A stretch of DNA of 64,000 bases from Ruegeria spongiae (GTDB lineage: Bacteria > Pseudomonadota > Alphaproteobacteria > Rhodobacterales > Rhodobacteraceae). Below the pieces are notes generated by a model, which was not told the origin of the DNA, ran no database searches, and worked only from the letters and a program-made list of their open reading frames with translations. Where the stretch lies: NCBI RefSeq assembly GCF_023502395.1, contig NZ_JAMFMB010000015.1, forward strand, positions 50,859 through 114,858. Reading direction: 5' to 3'. Of the stretch, positions 17,348-27,257 are shown piece by piece; the first letter of the stretch is position 1; each line of letters starts with the position of its first letter. Both the position numbers and the translations under genes were made by a program.

Positions 17348-18642
17348 CAGTCGGCAAACGGGTCGGTCACCAGAATGGTGTCCTCCCGCTCCGGGCTGGT
17401 GGACAAGAGAGCCACCGGGCAGTCGATCAGTTCTTCGACCCGGCGCACATATTTGATGGCGTTGGCGGGCAGATCGGCCCAGCTGCGCGCGCCTTCGGTG
17501 GATTCGCTCCAGCCCGGCATCTCTTCGTAGATCGGGGTGCAGCGGGCCTGGGCGTCGGCGGCGGTGGGCAGATAATCCACGCGCTCGCCATCCAGCTCAT
17601 AGCCGGTGCAGATTTTCAGGGTCTCGAACCCGTCCAGAACATCCAGCTTGGTCAGCGAGATGCCGTTGACGCCGCTGGTCGCGCAGGTCTGGCGCACCAG
17701 ACAGGCATCGAACCAGCCGCAGCGGCGCTTGCGGCCTGTGGTGGTACCAAACTCATGGCCGCGCTCACCCAGCCTCTGGCCGTCAGCATCGTTCAACTCG
17801 CTCGGGAACGGGCCTTCTCCGACACGGGTGGTGTAGGCCTTGACGATGCCCAGCACGAAATCGATCGAGCCGGGGCCGATGCCAACACCGGTGGCGGCCT
17901 GTCCCGCGATCACGTTGGAGGACGTCACAAAAGGATAGGTGCCGAAATCAATATCCAACAGCGCGCCCTGCGCCCCTTCGAAGAGAATACGCTTACCGGC
18001 CTTGCGCTTTTCGTTCAGCACTTTCCAGACAGGCGCGGAAAACGGCAGGATATCGGCTGCAATCTCCTTTAGCTGGGCAATCAGCGCATCGCGGTCTACA
18101 GCGTCGATCCCAAGTCCTTTGCGCAGGGGATCGTGATGCTGCAACGCCCGGTCGACGCGCGCTTCAAGCGTTGCCTCATCGGCCAGATCAGCCACCCGGA
18201 CCGAACGGCGGCCCACCTTGTCCTCATAGGCCGGACCAATGCCACGACCTGTGGTTCCGATCTTGGTGCCCTTGCTCGCGGCCTCTTCGCGGGCACGATC
18301 AAGCTCGCCATGGATGGGCAGGATCAGCGGCGTGTTCTCGGCGATCATCAGCGTGTCGGGCGTTATATCGACGCCCTGGGCGCGGATCGTCGCGATCTCT
18401 TTCATCAGATGCCAGGGGTCCAGCACCACGCCATTGCCGATCACACTCAGTTTGCCGCCGCGCACCACGCCCGAGGGCAGCGCGTGCAGCTTGTAGACCG
18501 CACCATCGATGACGAGGGTGTGCCCGGCATTGTGCCCGCCCTGAAAGCGCGCGATCACATCAGCGCGCTCGCTGAGCCAATCCACGATCTTGCCTTTACC
18601 TTCGTCACCCCATTGGGCGCCGACAACCACGACATTGGCCAT
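17347..18642 (-). CDS. purA: Adenylosuccinate synthetase
   Basis: Protein of 431 residues with the GTP loop [16 protein letters not shown] at the N terminus, QGGHNAGHT (catalytic His) and [14 protein letters not shown] near the C terminus. It joins IMP and aspartate using GTP, the first committed step to AMP. Length is normal. It is followed by the coupled DUF2842 gene. Confidence 0.97.
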   Translation of the reverse strand: MANVVVVGAQWGDEGKGKIVDWLSERADVIARFQGGHNAGHTLVIDGAVYKLHALPSGVVRGGKLSVIGNGVVLDPWHLMKEIATIRAQGVDITPDTLMIAENTPLILPIHGELDRAREEAASKGTKIGTTGRGIGPAYEDKVGRRSVRVADLADEATLEARVDRALQHHDPLRKGLGIDAVDRDALIAQLKEIAADILPFSAPVWKVLNEKRKAGKRILFEGAQGALLDIDFGTYPFVTSSNVIAGQAATGVGIGPGSIDFVLGIVKAYTTRVGEGPFPSELNDADGQRLGERGHEFGTTTGRKRRCGWFDACLVRQTCATSGVNGISLTKLDVLDGFETLKICTGYELDGERVDYLPTAADAQARCTPIYEEMPGWSESTEGARSWADLPANAIKYVRRVEELIDCPVALLSTSPEREDTILVTDPFAD

Positions 18643-18789
18643 TGCAGGTCCTTTTGCTGAAAAGAATGAAAACCCGCGCCGGTATAGCGTCGGGATCGTC
18701 CGGGCGAAACATCAAATTCGCCGCAGGGGAGCTGGCAGTAGGCCGGGGCCGGGTTTTCTGGCAGAATAAGCCATGGCGGAGGACCAGAG

Positions 18790-19014
18790 ATGAAGAAAAC
18801 AGACACCGATTTCCAGAAGTTCTATTTCGAAAAGGTCGCCACAGGCGAAGGCTGCGGCTGCGCCGAACGCATCATCGACGTGCATGAGTTCAACCGACTG
18901 GCCGGATCGAGGCCCCGCAAGCGCGCGGGATTCCCCTGGCCAAGCCGGACAGGGTTCCGGCGGTTTTTGCAAAAGGCCGGGCTGACCTCACGCCCAAGCG
19001 GGCGCGACGCCTGA
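18790..19014 (+). CDS. Small hypothetical protein with CGC motif
   Basis: Protein of 74 residues preceded by a clear GGAGGA ribosome site. The N-terminal half (FQKFYFEKVATGEGCGCAER) looks folded; the C-terminal half is basic with several Pro and Ser. There is no signal peptide. I do not recognise a family. The clean ribosome site and free intergenic position favour a real gene, but conservation would have to confirm it. Confidence 0.5.
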   Translation: MKKTDTDFQKFYFEKVATGEGCGCAERIIDVHEFNRLAGSRPRKRAGFPWPSRTGFRRFLQKAGLTSRPSGRDA

Positions 19015-19060
19015 TTTGTTCCTCTGCCGCCATGGTTGGTACATTTGAGGGAGGATTTTC

Positions 19061-19453
19061 ATGGACACCGAAACTGTCATTCGCAAGGCCGTGACCGCCT
19101 ACGCCGCGTCGGATCTCGAAACCGTTCTGGGATTGTGCACCGACGACATCCACTATTGCATTCGATCGACGCCCGATTGTGGCCCCTACTGCGCCGACTG
19201 CCACGGAAAAGCGGCTTTCGTCGACGCCCTGAGCAAATATGTGGAAGACTGGACTTTCGGAGCATTCGAATTGATCGACCTGATCGTGTCTGGAAATCGC
19301 GCGGCGACGCGGCAGCGCGTCGAATTCATAAATCGCAGGACCGGCGCACCGCTGCAGACCCAGAACGCGTTGTTCTGGACGGTCGAGGACGGCAAGATCA
19401 CCGAAATTCTGGAATTTCAGGATACCGCGACCATCTCAGCCGCACGGTCGTAG
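19061..19453 (+). CDS. SnoaL-like / NTF2-like family protein
   Basis: Protein of 130 residues with the NTF2-like alpha+beta cone pattern: an N-terminal helix (VIRKAVTAYAASDLETVLGL), CTDDIHYCI and a C-terminal strand region (NALFWTVEDGKITEILEFQD). Such proteins are small ligand-binding or isomerase-type enzymes; this one has an unusual Cys-rich loop (CGPYCADC). It precedes the convergent nitrile hydratase operon, with no evident functional link. Confidence 0.75.
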   Translation: MDTETVIRKAVTAYAASDLETVLGLCTDDIHYCIRSTPDCGPYCADCHGKAAFVDALSKYVEDWTFGAFELIDLIVSGNRAATRQRVEFINRRTGAPLQTQNALFWTVEDGKITEILEFQDTATISAARS

Positions 19454-19465
19454 ATTCGACTCGCG

Positions 19466-19786
19466 CTAGCCTGGCAGATGAACCGGCTGGCCATGCGGCG
19501 TGGTCAGGTAGGCGTTTTCCCATGCCTGCCGCACCCTGTCGCGTTCGCCGTCACCTGCCTCTCCGCTTTCGGCCAGCAAATCCTCAAGCGTTTCGAGCCA
19601 GGCGTTGAAATAGTCAGCGCCGCCGTTCAGTTCCCGTTCCAGCCCGTGCCGCTTCAGCGTTGCCGAAAAGCGCGCCGCCCAGTCCGGCCAGTCGAAGCGG
19701 CCGGTTTCGTTCAGATGCACGGTCAGCGCAAAAAGCTGCGCGTGCCAGGGGTCTTCGAAAACCGGTTCGGGTGCAGAATCGCTCAT
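19466..19786 (-). CDS. Nitrile hydratase accessory (activator) protein
   Basis: Protein of 106 residues resembling the N-terminal part of nitrile hydratase beta subunits (FEDPWHAQLFALTVHLNETG, FDWPDWAARF, DYFNAWLETLEDLL). Small proteins of this type act as metallochaperones that insert cobalt into the alpha subunit. The start at 19786 overlaps the beta-subunit stop by four bases (ATGA), making it the third gene of the operon. Confidence 0.85.
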   Translation of the reverse strand: MSDSAPEPVFEDPWHAQLFALTVHLNETGRFDWPDWAARFSATLKRHGLERELNGGADYFNAWLETLEDLLAESGEAGDGERDRVRQAWENAYLTTPHGQPVHLPG

Positions 19787-20460
19787 ACCGGCTCCAGATA
19801 GCTTTGCCAGAGGTCCAGAACCACGTCGTCCTCGGGGTGTTCGGGGGCGGCCCACAGCGCGGATGCGTGGAACACCACCGCATAAAGCGGCTCTGGCGCT
19901 TCGCCCAGACCATGGGCGTTGCTGTCTGGCAGGACATGCGCGCCATGCAGGCGGAGGATGTATCCCAACGCGCCCTGAGCGTAGACCGGCAAACGGGTAT
20001 GCCCCCCCTCAACCAGCCGGTTTGCGGCGGGCCGCAAGGTGCGGACCGCCTGCCCCTTGGTGAAACGCGGCGCCAGCGGGCTGGGCCGGTCGGCGGGTCC
20101 GCCACTGGCCAGAACGCCAGCAACCGAATCGGCGCGCAGAGCCTTGGCGGCCAGTTCACGCAGGTCCGAGTCCCCGGAACCACTCAGATCACCCACACTC
20201 AGCACCCCGGTTTTCACCAGCAGGTCGGCCAGCGCCGCGATCCATTTTTCGTAATAGCTGAAGCGGGCATAGTCCTGTGGCGACAGGCATTCACGGGCAT
20301 GGCGCGAGATGTCGATGTTCCATTTGCCCAATGAACCGCAGGCCAACGTTACCGCCAGAACCCGCGCGTGCCAATCTTCGGCAAAGACCGGCGCGTCCTC
20401 GCGCTCGGGCACAACCGGACCATCGCCAAAACGGCCACCCATGTCATGCACGCGGGTCAT
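19783..20460 (-). CDS. nthB: Nitrile hydratase subunit beta
   Basis: Protein of 225 residues beginning with [16 protein letters not shown], the hallmark N terminus of beta subunits (xxxHDMGGxxxxGPV). The helical N-terminal domain contains [14 protein letters not shown]. The C-terminal SH3-like barrel includes [11 protein letters not shown] and [14 protein letters not shown]. With the alpha subunit it hydrates nitriles to amides in the cytoplasm. The start overlaps the alpha stop by four bases. Confidence 0.92.
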   Translation of the reverse strand: MTRVHDMGGRFGDGPVVPEREDAPVFAEDWHARVLAVTLACGSLGKWNIDISRHARECLSPQDYARFSYYEKWIAALADLLVKTGVLSVGDLSGSGDSDLRELAAKALRADSVAGVLASGGPADRPSPLAPRFTKGQAVRTLRPAANRLVEGGHTRLPVYAQGALGYILRLHGAHVLPDSNAHGLGEAPEPLYAVVFHASALWAAPEHPEDDVVLDLWQSYLEPV

Positions 20461-21080
20461 GGCGCGCCCTCCGGCGCACGCGGCAGGCCGGTGCCGATCA
20501 TGCTGTCGCGGGTGACCAGCGCCGCCAGCGCCTGTTCCGACAGACCGTCGCTGCCCTCGGGCCGCATGGGCAGGACCAGATAGCGAATCTCGGCGGTCGA
20601 ATCCCAGACCCGCACCGAAGTCTCGGGCAGCAGTGTGACCCCGAACTCTGCCAGCACCTTGCGCGGCGCACGCACGGCGCGGGCGCGATAGGCGTCGGAT
20701 TTGTACCAGCCGGGCGGAATGCCCAACAGCGGCCACGGGTAACAACTGCACAAGGTACAAACGACCATGTTGTGCTGCGAGGGCGTGTTTTCGACCACCA
20801 CCATATGTTCGCCCTGACGGCCATAAAACCCCATCTCGGATACTGCGGCGGTCGCATCCTCCTGCAGCGCGGCGCGAAAGCCGGGATCGCTCCAGGCGCG
20901 GGCCACCACCTGCGCGCCGTTTCTGGGGCCGATACGGTTCTGGTAGGTGTCGATGATCTCGTCCAAAGCTGCCGGATCGATCAGCCCCTTGCGGGTCAGA
21001 ATCGTCTCAAGCGCCTTGACACGCAGCGCCGGATCGGGTGGCAGAAGGGCATGCGGATGGTCGGAATGGTCATGTGGCAT
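20457..21080 (-). CDS. nthA: Nitrile hydratase subunit alpha, cobalt type
   Basis: Protein of 207 residues with the metal-binding claw Cys108-Thr-Leu-Cys111-Ser112-Cys113 ([10 protein letters not shown]). Threonine after the first cysteine is the mark of cobalt enzymes; iron enzymes have serine there. Two of the cysteines are normally oxidised to sulfenic and sulfinic acid. The His-rich start ([10 protein letters not shown]) may aid metal loading. It is the first gene of a three-gene operon (alpha, beta, activator) joined by ATGA overlaps. No amidase gene is adjacent, so the second step to the acid must be elsewhere. Confidence 0.93.
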   Translation of the reverse strand: MPHDHSDHPHALLPPDPALRVKALETILTRKGLIDPAALDEIIDTYQNRIGPRNGAQVVARAWSDPGFRAALQEDATAAVSEMGFYGRQGEHMVVVENTPSQHNMVVCTLCSCYPWPLLGIPPGWYKSDAYRARAVRAPRKVLAEFGVTLLPETSVRVWDSTAEIRYLVLPMRPEGSDGLSEQALAALVTRDSMIGTGLPRAPEGAP

Positions 21081-21232
21081 GGGGTCAGAGTGCGACCCCC
21101 GGACCGCCCCTGTCCAGTGCCTTTCTCGTGATGGTGCCCATCATCGGTTCTGATGCCATTCCTCCCTTGCCCCTGCCCGCAAACTTGCATACATACCGCG
21201 CGATACACGGCCCAAGCTGCTCAGGATTTCCG

Positions 21233-21598
21233 ATGGAAAACGTCGTCCTCATCATTCACCTTCTTCTGGCCCTCGGGCTGATTGCCGTTGTGCTGATGCA
21301 ACGGTCCGAAGGGGGTGGTCTGGGCATGGGCGGCGGCGGTGGCGGTGCGATGACCGGCCGGGCCGCGGCCACGGCGCTGAGCAAGGTGACCTGGGTTCTT
21401 GCGACCGCGTTCATCATCACCTCGATCACGCTGACGATCATCGCGGCAAAGAACGCCTCGGGCAGCTCGGTCATCGACCGGCTGGGAGTGTCGGCACCCG
21501 CCACAAACGACGAGGGCAGCACTGATCTGCCCGCAGGTCAGGACCTGCTGCCACCGGGTATCGACGAAACCGGTCCGCTGACGCCAACCGCCGAATAA
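21233..21598 (+). CDS. secG: Preprotein translocase subunit SecG
   Basis: Protein of 121 residues with two membrane helices (VVLIIHLLLALGLIAVVLMQ and VTWVLATAFIITSITLTII) separated by the conserved RSEGGGLGMGGGGGGAMTGR loop. The C-terminal tail is acidic and Pro-rich. It is the accessory subunit of the SecYEG channel in the inner membrane. It lies directly upstream of pyrG, an order common in alphaproteobacteria. Confidence 0.94.
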   Translation: MENVVLIIHLLLALGLIAVVLMQRSEGGGLGMGGGGGGAMTGRAAATALSKVTWVLATAFIITSITLTIIAAKNASGSSVIDRLGVSAPATNDEGSTDLPAGQDLLPPGIDETGPLTPTAE

Positions 21599-21624
21599 TC
21601 CACTACACCTTGCCATCCGGGAAA

Positions 21625-21649
21625 GAACCGCAACAGCATCTTGCGGTTC
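21625..21649 (+). other. Hairpin between secG and pyrG
   Basis: Arms GAACCGCAA and TTGCGGTTC form a perfect 9-base stem with a 7-base loop, 27 bases after the secG stop. There is no T run, so it may be a weak terminator or an mRNA-end hairpin and not a full stop. Confidence 0.45.
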
Positions 21650-21760
21650 CCTTGCGCAATGCGCGCGAATCCTTTATTAGTGAAGTCCCGTGATGCAGCG
21701 GTTTTTCAGCGGACCGCCGGGCACTCGAATCTTGAAGTCTCACGGGGTAATCGGACACTT

Positions 21761-23404
21761 ATGGCGCGTTTCATCTTCATCACGGGCGGGGTCGTATCCT
21801 CGTTGGGCAAAGGTCTTGCATCGGCGGCTCTGGGCGCGCTGTTGCAGGCGCGCGGCTTTTCAGTACGGCTGCGCAAGCTCGACCCCTACCTGAATGTCGA
21901 TCCCGGCACGATGTCGCCGTTTGAACATGGCGAGGTCTTCGTGACCGATGACGGGGCCGAGACCGATCTGGACCTTGGCCACTATGAACGCTTCACCGGG
22001 GTTGCGGCGCGCAAGACGGACTCGGTCAGCTCGGGTCGCATCTATTCCAACGTGCTGGAAAAAGAGCGGCGCGGCGATTACCTGGGCAAGACCATTCAGG
22101 TCATTCCCCACGTCACCAACGAGATCAAGGATTTCATTTCGATCGGCGAGGATGAGGTCGATTTCATGCTCTGCGAGATCGGCGGCACCGTCGGCGATAT
22201 CGAAGGCCTGCCGTTCTTCGAGGCGATCCGCCAGTTCAGCCAGGACAAGCCGCGCGGTCAGTGTCTGTTCATGCACCTGACCCTGCTGCCCTATATCAAG
22301 GCCAGCGGTGAGCTGAAAACCAAACCAACCCAGCACTCGGTCAAGGAACTGCGCTCGATCGGGCTGGCACCGGATATTCTGGTCTGCCGCTCCGAGGGGC
22401 CGATCCCGGCCAAGGAACGGGAAAAGCTGGCGCTGTTCTGCAATGTACGGCCCGACAGCGTGATCGCCGCACAGGACCTCGGCACCATCTATGACGCACC
22501 GCTCGCCTATCACGCCGAAGGGCTGGATCAGGCGGTCCTGGACGCGTTCCAGATCAGCCCCGCCCCGAAACCCGATCTGACCAAATGGGAAGATGTCAGC
22601 GACCGCATCCACAATGCCGAAGGTCAGGTCAAAGTGGCCATCGTCGGCAAATACACCCAGCTTGAGGATGCCTATAAGTCAATCGCCGAGGCGCTGACCC
22701 ATGGCGGCATGGCCAACCGGGTACGCGTCAAGGTCGAGTGGGTCGATGCCGAGGTCTTCGACAGCGAAGACGCCGCGCCTTATCTTGAAGGCTATCATGC
22801 CATTCTGGTCCCCGGTGGCTTTGGCGAGCGCGGCACCGAGGGCAAGATCAAGGCGGCGCAATATGCCCGCGAGAACAATGTGCCTTATCTGGGTATCTGT
22901 CTGGGCATGCAGATGGCGGTGATCGAGGCGGCGCGCAATGTGGCCGGGATCGCCAAGGCGGGGTCCGAAGAATTTGACCACGAGGCGGGTCAGAAACGGT
23001 TCGAACCGGTGGTCTATCACCTCAAGGAATGGGTGCAGGGCAACCACAAGGTTGAACGCAAGGTTGGCGACGACAAGGGCGGCACCATGCGTCTGGGGGC
23101 TTATGATGCAGCCCTGAACGACGGCTCGCTGGTGGCCTCGGTCTATGGGTCCACCGCCATCGAGGAGCGCCATCGCCACCGCTATGAGGTGGATATCAAA
23201 TACCGCGACAAGTTGGAAAAGGCCGGGTTGAAATTTTCCGGCATGTCTCCTGATGGCCGCCTGCCCGAGATCGTGGAATGGACCGATCATCCGTGGTTCA
23301 TCGGCGTGCAATTCCACCCCGAGCTGAAATCGAAGCCGTTCCAGCCGCACCCGCTTTTCGCCGATTTCGTGCGCGCCGCCAAAGAAAGCTCGCGTCTGGT
23401 CTGA
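21761..23404 (+). CDS. pyrG: CTP synthase (glutamine hydrolysing)
   Basis: Protein of 547 residues. The N-terminal amidoligase domain starts [19 protein letters not shown] (nucleotide loop) and contains [13 protein letters not shown]. The C-terminal glutaminase domain has [10 protein letters not shown] (nucleophile Cys) and QFHPELKS (His, Glu). It makes CTP from UTP, ATP and glutamine. The start is placed at the conserved [10 protein letters not shown], although the frame is open for another 40 codons upstream. Confidence 0.97.
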   Translation: MARFIFITGGVVSSLGKGLASAALGALLQARGFSVRLRKLDPYLNVDPGTMSPFEHGEVFVTDDGAETDLDLGHYERFTGVAARKTDSVSSGRIYSNVLEKERRGDYLGKTIQVIPHVTNEIKDFISIGEDEVDFMLCEIGGTVGDIEGLPFFEAIRQFSQDKPRGQCLFMHLTLLPYIKASGELKTKPTQHSVKELRSIGLAPDILVCRSEGPIPAKEREKLALFCNVRPDSVIAAQDLGTIYDAPLAYHAEGLDQAVLDAFQISPAPKPDLTKWEDVSDRIHNAEGQVKVAIVGKYTQLEDAYKSIAEALTHGGMANRVRVKVEWVDAEVFDSEDAAPYLEGYHAILVPGGFGERGTEGKIKAAQYARENNVPYLGICLGMQMAVIEAARNVAGIAKAGSEEFDHEAGQKRFEPVVYHLKEWVQGNHKVERKVGDDKGGTMRLGAYDAALNDGSLVASVYGSTAIEERHRHRYEVDIKYRDKLEKAGLKFSGMSPDGRLPEIVEWTDHPWFIGVQFHPELKSKPFQPHPLFADFVRAAKESSRLV

Positions 23405-23418
23405 TGGCTCCGGGGCGC

Positions 23419-24453
23419 TCAGCCGCCCCAGGTCTCGCGCAGCACGCGCATCCAGTTCGACCAGCAGATGCGCTCTATCCGGTCAGCGGTGTAGCCATGG
23501 TGTTCCATGGCTGCGATCAACGCGGGCAGTTTTTCTGCCCCGTTCAGCCAGAGCGGCGGGGTACAGCCATCGAAATCAGAGCCCAGCGCCACGCCCTCCT
23601 CTCCCAACGCGCCCAGCAGATGGTCGAGATGCGCCATCACCACCGACTCGGGGATATCCGGGTTGGGCTGCCCATCAGGGCGCAGGAAGGTGCTTTCGAA
23701 GTTCAGGCCGACCACGCCGCCGCTCTGCGCGATCAACGCCAGTTGGTCATCGGTCAGGTTGCGGGCATGCGGGCTGATGGCATGGGCGTTGGAATGGGTC
23801 GCCACAAGCGGAGCGTCGCTGATCGCCGCCACATCCCGCACGCCCGCCGCGTTCAGGTGGCTGAGGTCCACCATCACCCGCATCTCGTTGCACCTCTCGA
23901 CCAGCGCGTGACCCATCGCCGTCAGACCCGGCCCGGTATCGCCGTCGGAAGGGTAGCGGAACGGCACGCCGTGACCGAATCGATTCGGTCGGCTCCAGAC
24001 CGGACCAAGTGAGCGTAAGCCCTGCTCATAGAGCCATTCCAGTTCCTGCAGGCTGTCGCTGATCGCTTCGGCGCCTTCCATATGCAGGACCGCCGCGACC
24101 TTGCCGTGCTGACGCGCGGCTTCCATCTCAGCCACAGATCGACATAAGCTCAACGATTGAAGCTTTTGTAAATCAATCAAAATATCCGCTTGAACTCGCG
24201 CCACGCGCCACGCGTCTTCTTGTGCAATCTCGGCAGGCAATGGCAGATCATAGGGGCCATAGATACCATCGAAATCGATCGTACCGGGTGAGGCCACCCA
24301 GATCGCGAAAAAGCCGCCTCCGAAGCCGCCCATTGCGGCGCGAGCGGCGTCCAGGTGCCCGGAAAGGCCGGAGCCGAATGTAGGGGCCGCCGCGACGCCG
24401 CCTGCCTCGAACAGCTCGGTCAGAACGTCGTTATGTCCGTCAAATATCAGCAT
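23419..24453 (-). CDS. Membrane dipeptidase (peptidase family M19)
   Basis: Protein of 344 residues with M19 zinc-site motifs: FDGHNDVL at residues 3-10, HMEGAEAI (bridging Glu), DLSHLN, ATHSNAHAI and LGSDFDG. These dipeptidases cleave dipeptides with broad or D-residue specificity. No signal peptide is visible, so it is probably cytoplasmic. The start at MLIFDGHND is preferred because the family motif begins immediately; upstream codons are open but unlike the family. It is convergent with pyrG. Confidence 0.92.
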   Translation of the reverse strand: MLIFDGHNDVLTELFEAGGVAAAPTFGSGLSGHLDAARAAMGGFGGGFFAIWVASPGTIDFDGIYGPYDLPLPAEIAQEDAWRVARVQADILIDLQKLQSLSLCRSVAEMEAARQHGKVAAVLHMEGAEAISDSLQELEWLYEQGLRSLGPVWSRPNRFGHGVPFRYPSDGDTGPGLTAMGHALVERCNEMRVMVDLSHLNAAGVRDVAAISDAPLVATHSNAHAISPHARNLTDDQLALIAQSGGVVGLNFESTFLRPDGQPNPDIPESVVMAHLDHLLGALGEEGVALGSDFDGCTPPLWLNGAEKLPALIAAMEHHGYTADRIERICWSNWMRVLRETWGG

Positions 24454-24581
24454 GTGCGCAGCCTGTTCGAAATCCGGCGCGGGAACAAGCGGCACTCCGC
24501 ACAACCGGCAACTTGCGGGTGAATTCGCTTAGGGTGTAGTTCGCGCTTGGCGACCCGCGCTTTCCGCGATAATTTTCGCCC

Positions 24582-25037
24582 ATGTTGAAAAAGCTCTTCC
24601 AGGCGTTCCGCCCCGCCGAACCCGCCCCGCTACCCGATCCGGATGCCGAATTGGCATTGGGCGCGCTGCTGGTGCGGGTGGCGCAATCCGACCGTGACTA
24701 TCAGGTCGAAGAAATCAGCCTGATCGACCGCATCCTGGCCCGGCTCTATCAGCATAACGCCATCGAGGCCGCCAAAGTGCGCGCCACCTGCGAAAAGCTG
24801 CACGCCGCCGCCCCCGACACCGATACGTTCGGCAAGCTGATCCGCGAAACCACCGGGTTGACCGAACGGCTCGCCGCCATCGAGGCGCTGTGGGAGGTCG
24901 TGCTGGCCGATGGCGAGCAGAAGGAAGGCGAGCTGAAGATCGTGGAAGAGGCCCGCGTCGCCATGGGGCTGAGCTACAATGACAGTCAGGCCGCGCGCCG
25001 CCGCGTGATGGACCGTGTCGCACAGGCCCTTGGCTGA
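24582..25037 (+). CDS. TerB-like family protein (copy 1)
   Basis: Protein of 151 residues, all helical, with the TerB pattern (LALGALLVRVAQSDRDYQVEEISLIDRIL in the first half; AIEALWEVVLADGEQKEGEL in the second) in which acidic residues sit in DxD-like loops. TerB-like proteins bind metal and are tied to tellurite or envelope stress, though the biochemical role is unclear. The second copy follows 27 bases later. There is no terC, terD or other ter gene nearby. Confidence 0.85.
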   Translation: MLKKLFQAFRPAEPAPLPDPDAELALGALLVRVAQSDRDYQVEEISLIDRILARLYQHNAIEAAKVRATCEKLHAAAPDTDTFGKLIRETTGLTERLAAIEALWEVVLADGEQKEGELKIVEEARVAMGLSYNDSQAARRRVMDRVAQALG

Positions 25038-25064
25038 TCTGCCTGACGCTTCTATATCTGTCTC

Positions 25065-25502
25065 ATGTTCAAGGATTTCCTCTCCCGCCTGACCCAGGAA
25101 ACGCCAGATGATCTGGCCGAACCTGACGCGCGCCTGGCGCTGACCGCGCTGCTGGTGCGGATCGCACGCTCTGACGACGATTATGCCGACGCCGAGATTC
25201 GCCGCATCGACAAGATCATCGAGGCACGCTACGGGCTGAGCCCTTTCGAGGCGGCGCATCTGCGTGGTCAGGCCGAAACGCTGGAAACCGAAGCACCCGA
25301 CACGGTGCGCTTCACCCGCGCCATCAAAGAGGCGGTGCCATATGACCACCGCAAGGCCGTGGTCGAGGCGGCCTGGTCGGTGGTTCTGGCCGATGGCGAA
25401 CGCAGCGAAGAGGAAGATTCGCTGCTGCGTCTGGTCTCCAGCCTGCTGGGCGTGAATGACCGGGATTCCGCCATCGCCCGCCACAAGGCCGCACGCAGCT
25501 AG
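25065..25502 (+). CDS. TerB-like family protein (copy 2)
   Basis: Protein of 145 residues, a diverged paralogue of the preceding gene. It shares DPDxxLALxALLVRxAxSDxDY in the first half and WxVVLADGExxExE in the second. Same strand and short spacing suggest an operon and a local duplication. Function is unknown beyond the family. Confidence 0.85.
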   Translation: MFKDFLSRLTQETPDDLAEPDARLALTALLVRIARSDDDYADAEIRRIDKIIEARYGLSPFEAAHLRGQAETLETEAPDTVRFTRAIKEAVPYDHRKAVVEAAWSVVLADGERSEEEDSLLRLVSSLLGVNDRDSAIARHKAARS

Positions 25503-25687
25503 TTGGCAACGCCTGCGGGCACCCCGCTTCGTACAATGCCGCTGGATCAGGCAACAAGCTCCGAATCCGCCTCCGCCGATGCTCGAATCGGTGCATTCAG
25601 GCGCTGTTTTTTGCGTTTTGCACATTGCATTACGCCAATTTTTCCGACCTAGTAGCGCATTAACAGTTCACAACATACGGACCCGTC

Positions 25688-26464
25688 GTGTCAGACAGCC
25701 CTCCCGTTATTCAGATCAGGAACCTTCACAAGAGCTTTGGACAACTTGAGGTCCTCAAAGGTGTGGATGTTACGGCCCATCGCGGCGACGTTGTTTCACT
25801 GATCGGATCGTCGGGCTCTGGTAAATCCACGCTTCTGCGCTGCTGCAACCTGCTGGAGCACAGCCAGGAAGGCGAGATTCTGTTCAAGGACGAGCCGGTG
25901 CGCTGGCGCGGGGAGGGCCACCACCGCTACCCTGCTGATCCCAAACAGGTGCTGCGCATCCGCACCAATCTGAGCATGGTGTTTCAGCAGTTCAATCTGT
26001 GGGCGCATATGACCATCCTGCAAAACGTGATGGAGGCGCCGGTGACCGTGCTGGGCCGTGACCGGGACGAGGTCGAGGACAGCGCGCGCAAATACCTGCA
26101 CAAGGTGGGCATCGGTGACAAATGCGATGTCTATCCCGCGCAGCTATCCGGCGGCCAGCAGCAGCGCGCCGCCATCGCGCGCGGCCTTTGCATGGAGCCC
26201 GAGGCGCTGTTGTTCGATGAACCGACCTCGGCGCTCGACCCCGAGCTTGAGCAGGAAGTGATCAAGGTGATCAAGGATCTGGCCGCCGAGGGCCGCACGA
26301 TGATCATCGTCACGCATGACATGAAAATGGCCGCCGATATTTCCAGCCACGTGGTGTTTCTGCATCAGGGGCTGATCGAAGAAGAGGGTCGTCCCGAAAA
26401 ACTGTTCGGCGCACCCGAATCCAACCGCTTGCGGGGCTTCCTTTCCGCCACGCAGGCTGCATAA
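25688..26464 (+). CDS. Amino-acid ABC transporter, ATP-binding protein
   Basis: Protein of 258 residues starting at GTG. It has Walker A GSSGSGKST, signature LSGGQQQRAA and Walker B LLFDEPTSALD, in the order typical of the polar amino-acid/opine importer (HisP-like) family. It powers uptake through the two permeases encoded two and three genes downstream. It is the first gene of a seven-gene run; the 185 bases upstream probably hold the promoter, though I could not fix the boxes. Confidence 0.93.
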   Translation: MSDSPPVIQIRNLHKSFGQLEVLKGVDVTAHRGDVVSLIGSSGSGKSTLLRCCNLLEHSQEGEILFKDEPVRWRGEGHHRYPADPKQVLRIRTNLSMVFQQFNLWAHMTILQNVMEAPVTVLGRDRDEVEDSARKYLHKVGIGDKCDVYPAQLSGGQQQRAAIARGLCMEPEALLFDEPTSALDPELEQEVIKVIKDLAAEGRTMIIVTHDMKMAADISSHVVFLHQGLIEEEGRPEKLFGAPESNRLRGFLSATQAA

Positions 26465-26497
26465 ATCAAAACACGACCAAATAAGGGGAGACCACTC

Positions 26498-27244
26498 ATG
26501 AAGAAACTGATTCTGACCACCGCCGCACTGGCGCTGAGCGCTGGTATGGCAATGGCCGACACCGTGCGGATGGGCACCGAGGGCGCCTATCCTCCGTATA
26601 ACTTCATCAACGACGCCGGCGAAGTCGACGGGTTCGAGCGCGAAGTGGGCGACGAGCTGTGCACGCGCGCCGGGCTGACCTGCGAATGGGTCAAGAATGA
26701 CTGGGATTCGATCATTCCGAATCTGGTCTCGGGCAACTACGACACCATCATCGCAGGCATGTCGATCACGCCCGAGCGGGACGAGGTCATCGACTTTACC
26801 CAGGATTACTTCCCACCCGCCGCCTCGGCCTATGTGGCCGCAAGCGCGGATGCGGATATCGAAGATGTCGTTGCCGCCCAGACCGCCACGCTGCAGGCGG
26901 GTTTCGTCGCCGATAGCGGCGCGACTCTGGTCGAGTTCGCCACACCGGAAGAAACCATCGCCGCTGTCCGCAACGGCGAAGCCTCGGCAGTGTTCGCCGA
27001 CAAGGACTTTCTGGTGCCGATCGTCGAGGAATCCAACGGCGAGCTGATGTTCGTTGGCGAAGATGTCGCGCTGGGGTCCGGGATCGGCGTCGGCGTGCGG
27101 GAATCGGACGGTGAGCTGAAAGGCAAGCTCGACGAGGCGATCACCTCGATGAAGGCGGATGGTTCGCTGACCGCGCTGATCAAGAAATGGTTCGGCGAAG
27201 GTGCGGTGACCTACGGCGAGGACGGCTCGGTCGTCACCAACTAA
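26498..27244 (+). CDS. Amino-acid ABC transporter, periplasmic substrate-binding protein
   Basis: Protein of 248 residues with a signal peptide (MKKLILTTAALALSAGMAMA) and the SBP family 3 fold: RMGTEGAYPPYNFINDAGEV, GFEREVGDELC, WDSIIPNLVSGNYDTIIAGM. It captures an amino acid or related amine in the periplasm. GAYPPYN and the IIAGMS region are those of Lys/Arg/Orn/His-type binding proteins, but the ligand cannot be fixed from sequence. A strong hairpin follows the stop. Confidence 0.93.
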   Translation: MKKLILTTAALALSAGMAMADTVRMGTEGAYPPYNFINDAGEVDGFEREVGDELCTRAGLTCEWVKNDWDSIIPNLVSGNYDTIIAGMSITPERDEVIDFTQDYFPPAASAYVAASADADIEDVVAAQTATLQAGFVADSGATLVEFATPEETIAAVRNGEASAVFADKDFLVPIVEESNGELMFVGEDVALGSGIGVGVRESDGELKGKLDEAITSMKADGSLTALIKKWFGEGAVTYGEDGSVVTN

Positions 27245-27257
27245 GACCTTGGTCTTC

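Noticed and set aside
21661..21760. Possible tRNA before pyrG because of the ACTCGAATC stretch
   Set aside because: No acceptor stem or anticodon arm can be folded around it, and no CCA-type end is present.
23412..23429. GGGGCG/CGCCCC hairpin at the pyrG and dipeptidase 3' ends
   Set aside because: Six-base stem only, no T run, and overlaps the dipeptidase coding end; not enough for a terminator call.
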